DNA of 6,041 nt, from the NCBI GenBank assembly GCA_013815505.1, contig JACDGA010000114.1, positions 1 through 6,041 of the forward strand, in the 5' to 3' direction. The DNA is from Acidimicrobiia bacterium (GTDB lineage Bacteria > Actinomycetota > Acidimicrobiia > Acidimicrobiales > Ilumatobacteraceae). Made by a program: the position numbers and the translations under genes. Every line of letters begins with the position of its first letter. Positions within the stretch are counted from its first letter, which is position 1. The notes beneath the pieces were generated by a model. The model saw only the letters and a list, made by a program, of their open reading frames with translations. It did not search any database and had not been told where the DNA came from. Shown one piece after another: positions 1-5,442 of this stretch.

Positions 1-954
1 GAACCCGAGGAGGTGGGCGACGAGGCAGCCGGCCGCCGCATGGTCGAAGACGGCGACCTCGACGTGCTGCTCGTTCGCGGCCGCGACGGCGGCTTCACCG
101 CCTACAGCGACGACGAGCTCGGCACCAAGGTGGAGAACGCGGTCAACGTCGCCGCAGTGCGACTCGCCCTCGACGCAGTCGTCAGCGATCTCGGTGGCAC
201 CCCCCAGCAGATCGACGAGGCGCTGGCCGGTGCTCGCGTGGAGACCGTCTCGTTGCAGACCGACGAGTACGACCCCGAGCGACTCGCAATCGGCGCGATC
301 GCCGGTCTCCTCATCTATCTCGCGCTGCTGATGTACGGCCAGGTCGTCGCGCAGGGCGTCGTCGAGGAGAAGTCGAGCCGCATCGTCGAACTGCTGCTCG
401 CCACGATCAAGCCATGGCAGCTGATGGCGGGCAAGGTGCTCGGCATCGGGCTGCTGGGCATCGGACAACTGGCGCTGCTCGGTGGCATCGGGTTCGCCGC
501 CGGCACCATCACGGGCGCCATCACGATCTCGGCGTCGGCACTCGGCAGCATCTTCGTGTGGCTCGTGATCTGGTTCCTGCTCGGCTACGCGATGTATGCC
601 CTCGTGTTTGCCGCCTGCGGCGCGCTCGTCTCGCGCCAGGAGGACATCGGTGCCGTCGTCACGCCGATCACGATGGTCGTCGTCATCGGCTACGTGGTCG
701 GGATCTCGGTGCTCCCCTCCGATCCCGCCAACGGGTTCGCCCGCATCTTGTCGATGACACCCGTCTTCGCCCCGACGCTGATGCCGATGCGGCTCTCGAT
801 CGGCGGCGTGCCGCTGTGGGAGCCGCTCCTCGCCGTGCTCGGGACGCTCGTGGTCATCCCCGCACTCGTATGGCTGAGCGGTCGCATCTACCGCAACGCG
901 GTGCTGCGCACCGGCATGCGGGTCAAGCTCGGCGACGCGCTGCGCGGGGACTGA
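1..954 (+). CDS. ABC-2 / NatB-type transporter permease, C-terminal part (5' end outside window)
   Basis: Membrane-spanning subunit of an ABC exporter of the ABC-2/NatB (COG1668-like) type. It would pair with a separate ATPase to move an unidentified substrate (sodium, drug or lipid are possibilities) out of the cell. About 317 residues are visible, in the frame open from base 1. The first ~94 residues are the end of an extracytoplasmic domain. A hydrophobic helix follows at ~96-117. Then comes the family hallmark, the cytoplasmic coupling segment VVEEKSSRIVELLLATIKP (~120-138) followed by the GK of LMAGKVLG. Further membrane segments lie at ~142-168, 180-206, 214-236 and 270-292, then a short basic tail ending at TGA 952-954. 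The ATPase partner is probably upstream, outside the window. Its 3' end overlaps the convergent minus-strand gene by 67 bp. The family call is firm from the coupling motif and topology; the substrate cannot be told. Confidence 0.88.
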   Translation, partial: EPEEVGDEAAGRRMVEDGDLDVLLVRGRDGGFTAYSDDELGTKVENAVNVAAVRLALDAVVSDLGGTPQQIDEALAGARVETVSLQTDEYDPERLAIGAIAGLLIYLALLMYGQVVAQGVVEEKSSRIVELLLATIKPWQLMAGKVLGIGLLGIGQLALLGGIGFAAGTITGAITISASALGSIFVWLVIWFLLGYAMYALVFAACGALVSRQEDIGAVVTPITMVVVIGYVVGISVLPSDPANGFARILSMTPVFAPTLMPMRLSIGGVPLWEPLLAVLGTLVVIPALVWLSGRIYRNAVLRTGMRVKLGDALRGD

Positions 955-3398
955 CCGATGCCCGCTGCGACGGCGTAGAGCACCAGTCCGGCGATCAGCG
1001 CGACGTTGAACCCGAACTCCATCGACACGACCGTCGTCAGCGAGGCCCCGACGACGGAGAAGAACCCGTTGACGGCCCAGCACCACGCCACGCTGCGGTC
1101 GCGATCGGTGCCGGCGGATTCGGTCGCCGCGACGACGGCGTCCATCCCGGCTGGCAGGAACACGCCGAGCAGCAGGCCGACGGGAAAGAGCATTATGACC
1201 ACCAGCAGCATCCGTGCCGATTGCGGCCACGACAGCGCGGCGTCGGTGATGGGGTCGGCGGCCAGGATGTAGGCCACGGTGAGCACAATCAGCGTCGCCG
1301 TCACGGCGGGCAGCGCCGCCCGCCCGAGGCGGGTCAGCACCCCGGAGACGCGGGCGCCGACGGCGGTGGCGATCAGCAAGGTGAACAGCGACACGGACAG
1401 CGACAGCGTGGGGAAGCCGAGCAGCAGCGCGAAGCGCTGGATCATCGAGATTTCAATGAGCATGAAGCCGAGTCCGAGGGCCGTGAAGTAGACGAAGAAC
1501 TGCGCCCGACCCGGCAACCGGGTCGAGAGGCCCGGGGTGTTCCGGCGCCTCGTCAGCAGGAACGGCACGAACAGCAGGATCGCCGCAATCGACACAGCGA
1601 TGAGCAGCAGCACGATCAGGAGCCGCTCGCCGACGGCGATCTCCGGGTCGCCCCTGTCGGCGAGATCCCAGTCGGAGACGACCGTCCCGAACGAGGTGAA
1701 GTGCCAGAAGAACGGGCGGGTGTCGTTGATCGCCGAGATCTCGTACGGATAGCCGTCGACGATGTCGTCGACCTGTTCGTCCGAGCCGTCGATGAGATCC
1801 GACAGGGTCCCCTCCTTGCGCACCGCGCCCGGCAGGTACTGCGCCTCAGCCTTGTCGATGCTGCCCAAACCCGCCTCGACACGCTCGGCGGCCGCAGCGT
1901 CGAGGCTCGGCCGCGACAGCATGATCGTGCTGATGCTGCCGAAGGGACCGAAACCGCCCTCGGTCACGAGGCCGACGTGCTCGCCGAAGGGTCCCTGCGA
2001 ACGACCGTCGAGCGCCGCCCTCGCCGTCACGAGGTAGCGCGCCGTTCTCGTGGAGCGGTTGTCCAGCTGCACGTCGCCGAACTGGGCGACGACGAGACCA
2101 CGTTCGGAGAGATGGTCGTAGGCCTCCTCGATCATCTCCTGCGTGTACAGGTAGCTCTCCGACAGCACGAAGGCGCCTGACGTCGCGGAGTTCGACGCGG
2201 CGTAGCTGTCGGGGGCGACGAACCAGACGATGTCGTACTTCTCGTCGCTGCGGGCGAGGAACGTCCTGCCGTCACCTTGGACGTAGTTGACCCGTGGGTC
2301 GTCCACGAAGTTGCCGGAGAACTCGGCGAGCGGGCCGTTCAGCATGTCCACCGTGACCGGGTTGAGCTCGACGGCGTCGACCTGGCTCGCGCCGTACGTC
2401 AGCGACGCCATCACCTCGTTGCCGCCGGCGGCACCGATGATCAGCACGCGCGGACCTTCGCCAGACAACGCGGCGAAGGGGATCTGACGGGCGTCGATGT
2501 CAAAGCGTGCCGTGGTCGCCCTCGTCCCGTCATAGCGGTACACCGACGACCCGAGCAGCCCGTCGTGGGAGACGAGGTAGACGTCGCCGAACGGCACGGC
2601 GTCGACCCGAAACACGGGCCCCCATCCGCCGGCCTCGATCGGGTCGGTGTCGCGGATCGTCTTCGAGTCGTCGGTCCGGATCTTGAGCTGACCGGCGAGC
2701 ACCGCACCGAGGACGACGACCACGACGGTGCCGAGCGTGGCGAGATCGCGGGTTCGGGTGCGCGATCCGTCCCTGTCGGGCTTCGCCTCGCTCGGCGCAC
2801 GGCCGGTGCGTTCGAGCACGGTCGGCACCGCTCCGAGCGCCCCGAACACGACGATCGACCCGAGGATCATGGTCGGCGGGCCGACCGTCGCCTGCAGTGG
2901 GACGGCGACGAGGCAGCCGAGCGCGGCGCCGGTGAGGTCCCAGAAGTACAGGCGGCGCACGTGGCGCACCTCGGCGACGATCAGCGTCGCGAGCAGCAGT
3001 CCCACCCCGAAGAACACCGCCGTGAGCGACACGGACAGCACGATCAGCCGCAGGAGCTGGCCGAGCGGGACGGTGCCCGTGCCCGTCCAGATGAGCCCTG
3101 TTCGCGTCGGCATCCGGGCGACGACGGCGTAGCCGACGAGGCCGGCGATGGCGCTCGGCGGCGCGATCCACTGCACGAGGCGCATCGTCGACATCGACCG
3201 CAGGCGCGGCGACAACGACGTGACGGCGCTGGCGGCGCCGAGCCCGAGCAGCGCGAGCCCGATGACGAAGTACGTGTAGTAGTAGAAGAGCTTGAACGAG
3301 ATCACCCGCGTGTAGGCGATCTCGAGCGTCAGCCCAACGAACCCGGCGATGAACGCGGTGACGAGCCGGAAGCCAAGGGGGTTGCGTTCTCGATTCAC
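888..3398 (-). CDS. Polytopic membrane protein with spermidine-synthase-like (SpeE-fold) domain
   Basis: An 836-residue protein from GTG at 3398. This start is chosen because the open frame upstream is a non-protein-like shadow of vapC, while hydrophobic, family-like sequence begins right after it. No clear Shine-Dalgarno is visible. Layout: about six or seven membrane segments in residues 10-235; a Rossmann methyltransferase/aminopropyltransferase-like domain at ~255-495; a further group of membrane helices at ~590-815. The nucleotide-binding motif is VLIIGAAGGNEV (318-329), followed by the acidic VELNP (E344) and VQGDGRTF (373-380). The C-terminal segments LGLGFMLIEISMIQRF and AWCWAVNGFFSVVGAS are typical of the multi-spanning 'spermidine synthase' proteins of bacteria. 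In soluble SpeE a catalytic Asp sits in a D-S/T-x-D-P motif after the 'YD(I/V)' strand. Here the strand reads YDIVWFVAPDSYA, so classical putrescine aminopropyl transfer is doubtful and the substrate is unknown. It lies 49 bp downstream of vapC on the same strand and may share its transcript. Confidence 0.85.
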   Translation of the reverse strand: MNRERNPLGFRLVTAFIAGFVGLTLEIAYTRVISFKLFYYYTYFVIGLALLGLGAASAVTSLSPRLRSMSTMRLVQWIAPPSAIAGLVGYAVVARMPTRTGLIWTGTGTVPLGQLLRLIVLSVSLTAVFFGVGLLLATLIVAEVRHVRRLYFWDLTGAALGCLVAVPLQATVGPPTMILGSIVVFGALGAVPTVLERTGRAPSEAKPDRDGSRTRTRDLATLGTVVVVVLGAVLAGQLKIRTDDSKTIRDTDPIEAGGWGPVFRVDAVPFGDVYLVSHDGLLGSSVYRYDGTRATTARFDIDARQIPFAALSGEGPRVLIIGAAGGNEVMASLTYGASQVDAVELNPVTVDMLNGPLAEFSGNFVDDPRVNYVQGDGRTFLARSDEKYDIVWFVAPDSYAASNSATSGAFVLSESYLYTQEMIEEAYDHLSERGLVVAQFGDVQLDNRSTRTARYLVTARAALDGRSQGPFGEHVGLVTEGGFGPFGSISTIMLSRPSLDAAAAERVEAGLGSIDKAEAQYLPGAVRKEGTLSDLIDGSDEQVDDIVDGYPYEISAINDTRPFFWHFTSFGTVVSDWDLADRGDPEIAVGERLLIVLLLIAVSIAAILLFVPFLLTRRRNTPGLSTRLPGRAQFFVYFTALGLGFMLIEISMIQRFALLLGFPTLSLSVSLFTLLIATAVGARVSGVLTRLGRAALPAVTATLIVLTVAYILAADPITDAALSWPQSARMLLVVIMLFPVGLLLGVFLPAGMDAVVAATESAGTDRDRSVAWCWAVNGFFSVVGASLTTVVSMEFGFNVALIAGLVLYAVAAGIGQSPRSASPSLTRMPVRSTALR

Positions 3399-3447
3399 GG
3401 CGCAGACATCATGGCATCTGGCTGCCGACGGGTGCGGTTCCGTCCGG

Positions 3448-3837
3448 TCACGGCGTGCGAACGTCGCAACTGAGACCCGGTGCGTCGGCGAGCCGGCGAT
3501 CGAGCGTTGCCAGCGGACAGTCCAGTGCTTCGGCGACAGCGACGTACCACGCGTCGTAAGCGGCGAGGTTCTCGCGCAGCGACCACACCCGATCGGCGAA
3601 CGGCGCGAACGGATGCAGATCGATGTTGACGGCGAGAACGTCGAGGCGTGCCTGGTTGGCGATCCGAACGCCGATCGCATCGCGCTGCAGGAGCCGGCGG
3701 ATCGCCTGCTGGGCCTCGACCGGCGCGAGGTGGGGCGCGGCGAGATCATCGACGACGATCACCTGTCGAGCCCAGTCGGCCGCGTCGTCAGCCAGCACCG
3801 ATGCAGCGACAAGCACCGACGCGTCGACGACGATCAC
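3448..3837 (-). CDS. vapC: PIN-domain ribonuclease toxin, VapC family
   Basis: A 129-residue PIN-domain protein of normal VapC length, predicted to be a Mg2+-dependent endoribonuclease that cuts tRNA, rRNA or mRNA when free of its antitoxin. It opens with the typical first strand MIVVDASVLV. The four acidic active-site positions are all visible: D5, E41 (in APHLAPVEAQQAIRR), D95 (in AAYDAWYVAVAEAL) and D113 (in LATLDRRLA). The toxin therefore appears intact. The start is GTG at 3835-3837; its GTGA overlaps the stop of the upstream antitoxin frame by 4 bp, which implies translational coupling. No separate ribosome binding site is needed or seen. Stop is TGA at 3448-3450. The RNA target cannot be told from sequence. 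The family call is strong. The symbol is generic, and the FitB/VapC subgroup is not resolved. Confidence 0.92.
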   Translation of the reverse strand: MIVVDASVLVAASVLADDAADWARQVIVVDDLAAPHLAPVEAQQAIRRLLQRDAIGVRIANQARLDVLAVNIDLHPFAPFADRVWSLRENLAAYDAWYVAVAEALDCPLATLDRRLADAPGLSCDVRTP

Positions 3838-3989
3838 TGCCGAGCGCGCTCGCTGCGAAGCACCTCGACGATGTCCGCCGAGGACACGTCGCTCCCGGTC
3901 GCATCCACCCGACGACGCATGCGCTCGACGATCTGGGCGTTCGTTGGACGTTCAGCGAGTCGTGTGGCCTCGGCGAGCATGGACGGCAT
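3834..3989 (-). CDS. vapB: Short VapB/FitA-type antitoxin, probably lacking its N-terminal DNA-binding half
   Basis: A 51-residue frame directly upstream of vapC, sharing its stop with the vapC start (GTGA). It has ATG at 3987-3989 preceded by AGGAAG (minus strand, 3994-3999), and an in-frame TGA twelve codons further up, so it cannot be extended on this strand. The protein runs MLAEATRLAERPTNAQIVER through SSADIVEVLRSERARQ. Position and coupling identify it as the antitoxin. From memory of the family, FitA/VapB-like antitoxins that pair with PIN toxins of this kind are about 75-90 residues: an N-terminal ribbon-helix-helix of ~40 residues, then an 'xLTxLAxxPTxxEhhxRh...' linker and an acidic/Arg-rich tail that wraps the toxin. 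Only the latter half is recognisable here. If so, it could still neutralise VapC but would not bind the operator itself. Alternatively it belongs to a naturally short antitoxin family. Antitoxin identity is likely; truncation is inferred. Confidence 0.72.
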   Translation of the reverse strand: MPSMLAEATRLAERPTNAQIVERMRRRVDATGSDVSSADIVEVLRSERARQ

Positions 3990-3993
3990 TCTG

Positions 3994-3999
3994 CTTCCT
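3994..3999 (-). promoter_or_regulatory. Ribosome binding site of the short antitoxin frame
   Basis: The minus strand reads AGGAAG, ending four bases before the ATG at 3989 (six bases from the AGGA core). It is one of the few recognisable Shine-Dalgarno sequences in the window and supports ATG 3989 as the working start of the short antitoxin. It also lies right at the inferred deletion junction, so it may be a fortuitous site that rescued translation of the truncated frame. Confidence 0.55.
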
Positions 4000-4008
4000 G
4001 TGAAGTTG

Positions 4009-4183
4009 TCGGGCGGAATCGCTCACGCCGAGCTGCGCCTCGGCGGCGCGGCGATCATCCTTTTCAGCGACCACGACGGCTACGAACTACCGCAGCCGGG
4101 TGCGAGATCCCGAGGGTCGGGAGTGGACGGTGGGGACACGCGTGCCCGGCGCGACTGCCGACGCCTCGTCCGACGACGGCTGA
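4009..4183 (+). pseudogene. Remnant of a VOC-family (glyoxalase/PhnB-like) gene, 5'-truncated with an internal deletion
   Basis: Two pieces of one VOC protein are readable on the plus strand in different frames. Frame 1, bases 4009-4083, gives SGGIAHAELRLGGAAIILF then SDHDGY, the strand pair that in PhnB/glyoxalase-like proteins carries the 'hAElrlGd..hml' motif. Frame 2, bases 4085-4180, gives NYRSRVRDPEGREWTVGTRV and a short Ala/Asp tail before TGA 4181-4183. This is the usual C-terminal '(G)xYRxrVrDPEGxxWxfGT' motif with its conserved Glu. In intact relatives about 40-50 residues separate these motifs; here they are separated by about one codon and a frame change. The N-terminal half is also absent, because the sequence to the left is the minus-strand antitoxin. 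No functional protein is expected. Its stop lies 13 bp from the convergent CoA-transferase stop, as expected for a former real gene. The call rests on motif recognition and not on an alignment. Confidence 0.68.
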
Positions 4184-4196
4184 GCCGCGTCGTCGC

Positions 4197-5408
4197 TCAA
4201 CCCGCCGAGCCGGGCGCGCCGGGCGCGCCGGGCGCGCGGAATCGTGGCTCGTCGGCGCCGAGCACCGGCACCGCACCAGGTGTGAACTCGTAGCCGCCGA
4301 AGTCGACGGGCGAGTTGACGGCTTCGTAGGGCTCGCCGTCCGCACCGGGCACCATGTCGACGAACACGCCAGCGGCGCGGGCCTGAGGGTCGGCGATGAC
4401 GTCGGGGATCGAGTTGATCGGTGCCCACCACACGTCGGCCTCGTCGAAGCGGGCCGTGAGCTCGTCGAACGGTGCCCGCCCGAACTCGGCGTCGAGCACC
4501 TCGATCAGCGCCGCACTGTTGCGGCGGCGTGTGTGCGCCGAATTGAACCGCTCGTCGTCTGCGAGCTCGGCGCGGCCGATCGCGGCGAGCAGCTTCGGCC
4601 AGTGCCGATCGGCCTCGACGCAGAGCAGCCAGAAGCCGCGGCCGTCGGCGCTGCGGTAGCAGTTGACGAGCGGCGCGCCCGAGTGATGCCGATCGCGCGT
4701 CTCCTCGCGCCGCCCGAACCGCAGCTGGATGCCGATGTCCCACGCCAGCGCGTAGGCGCCGTTGCGCAACAGGCTCGTGGTGACGAGCCCACCCTTGCCG
4801 GTCGACGTGCGCTCGAACAGCTTGGCGGTGATGCCGGCGACGAGCGAGAGGCCGGTCACGTGGTCGCCGAAGCCACTGCGCAGGATGGGTGGGTACTCGC
4901 CGTCGGGAACGATCGTGTCGGCGACGCCGGACCTGGCGTAGAACGCGCCGACGTCGTAGCCGGGACGGTCGGCATCCGGGCCCTCGAGGCCGTAGCCGGT
5001 GATCGAGGCGTAGACGAGCGCTGGAAGGCGCGCGAGCACCGCGTCGTGGTCGAGACCGAGCCTGCGCAGCGCGGCCGTGCGGAGGTTGGTGACGAACACG
5101 TCGGCCTCACCGAGAAGCCGCTCCATCGCCGCCGTGCCGTCGTCGCTGTGCAGGTCGAGCACCACGGATCGCTTGCCCCGGTTGTCGACCTCGAACGGCG
5201 GCACGCCGACCTGGTCGCGCACGCCGATCGCCCCGAAGATCGAGCGTTGCGGATCACCACCCGGCGCCTCGACCTTGATCACGTCGGCGCCCCAGTCGGC
5301 GCAGATGCCCGCCGCAGCGGGCGCGGCGACCCAGATCCCCAGCTCGACGATCCGCACCCCGTCGAGCGGCCCGGTCGTCGCGGTGTGCATCGGGTCAGCA
5401 TTGGCCAT
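4197..5408 (-). CDS. Class III CoA-transferase (CaiB/BaiF family)
   Basis: A complete 403-residue family III CoA-transferase, matching the usual ~380-420 length. These cytoplasmic, usually dimeric enzymes move CoA between acyl-CoA and a free acid through an aspartyl-CoA thioester; the acids are typically formyl/oxalyl, carnitine, aryl or steroid side-chain acids. Visible family marks: LDGVRIVELG (15-24), GADVIKVEAPGGDP (40-53), DNRGKRSVVLDL (75-86), VFVTNLR (104-110), SITGYG.EGP.ADRPGYDV (135-153), the catalytic-Asp segment GFGDHVTG with D182 as the likely nucleophile, and LVNCYRSADGRGFWL (247-261). The start chosen is ATG 5408; a second in-frame ATG at 5390 (residue 7) is equally possible, since neither has a clear Shine-Dalgarno. 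The C-terminus ends in an APG tripeptide repeat from a 9-bp tandem repeat. It is divergent from the UbiB-like gene and convergent with the VOC remnant. The substrate cannot be inferred from this context. Confidence 0.93.
   Translation of the reverse strand: MANADPMHTATTGPLDGVRIVELGIWVAAPAAAGICADWGADVIKVEAPGGDPQRSIFGAIGVRDQVGVPPFEVDNRGKRSVVLDLHSDDGTAAMERLLGEADVFVTNLRTAALRRLGLDHDAVLARLPALVYASITGYGLEGPDADRPGYDVGAFYARSGVADTIVPDGEYPPILRSGFGDHVTGLSLVAGITAKLFERTSTGKGGLVTTSLLRNGAYALAWDIGIQLRFGRREETRDRHHSGAPLVNCYRSADGRGFWLLCVEADRHWPKLLAAIGRAELADDERFNSAHTRRRNSAALIEVLDAEFGRAPFDELTARFDEADVWWAPINSIPDVIADPQARAAGVFVDMVPGADGEPYEAVNSPVDFGGYEFTPGAVPVLGADEPRFRAPGAPGAPGSAG
4212..4238. repeat. Tandem 9-bp repeat (three copies) encoding an APG tail
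   Basis: Three consecutive 9-mers, gggcgcgcc, gggcgcgcc and gggcgcgcg (last base changed), lie just inside the 3' end of the CoA-transferase. On the minus strand they encode Ala-Pro-Gly three times, immediately before the terminal residues. The unit is a multiple of three, so copy-number slippage would keep the frame and only change the tail length. Confidence 0.85.
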
Positions 5409-5442
5409 GATGGGGAACGTGCACGAATCCGACGACTGGGGC
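5391..5442. promoter_or_regulatory. Divergent start region of the CoA-transferase and UbiB-like genes (candidate shared promoter)
   Basis: The outermost ATGs of the two divergent genes interlock in the CATG at 5406-5409, leaving no intergenic space. If the inner starts are used instead (ATG 5390 on minus, ATG 5443 on plus), this 52-bp stretch becomes the intergenic region. I see no convincing -10/-35 pair and only weak G-rich candidates for ribosome binding, so it is marked only as the place where the divergent promoters or leaderless starts should lie. Confidence 0.3.

Noticed and set aside
414..2180. Long plus-strand open frame of 588 codons over the permease and antisense to the spermidine-synthase-like gene
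   Set aside because: The translation is His/Arg/Asp/Gln-rich low-complexity sequence with no motif. It is a GC-skew shadow of two well-supported genes.
2277..3473. Plus-strand open frame of 398 codons antisense to the spermidine-synthase-like gene
   Set aside because: Arg/Glu/His-rich shadow translation without recognisable domains; the opposite strand codes for clear membrane helices and a SAM-type motif.
3399..3749. N-terminal 117-residue extension of the spermidine-synthase-like frame
   Set aside because: The extension lies entirely opposite-frame to vapC, is Ser/Arg/Pro-rich and not protein-like. Family-like hydrophobic sequence begins only after GTG 3398.
4026..4045. Perfect 7-bp inverted repeat (CGCCGAG / CTCGGCG, 6-base loop) as an intrinsic terminator or vapB operator
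   Set aside because: It falls inside the AHAELRLGG codons of the VOC remnant, has no adjacent T-run on either strand, and such repeats are common by chance at this GC content.
3349..4293. 314-codon plus-strand open frame whose middle contains the VOC motif, as one real gene
   Set aside because: Only 4009-4083 of it is VOC-like; the upstream part is antisense to vapBC and the downstream part is out of the VOC frame. It is reported instead as a two-frame pseudogene.
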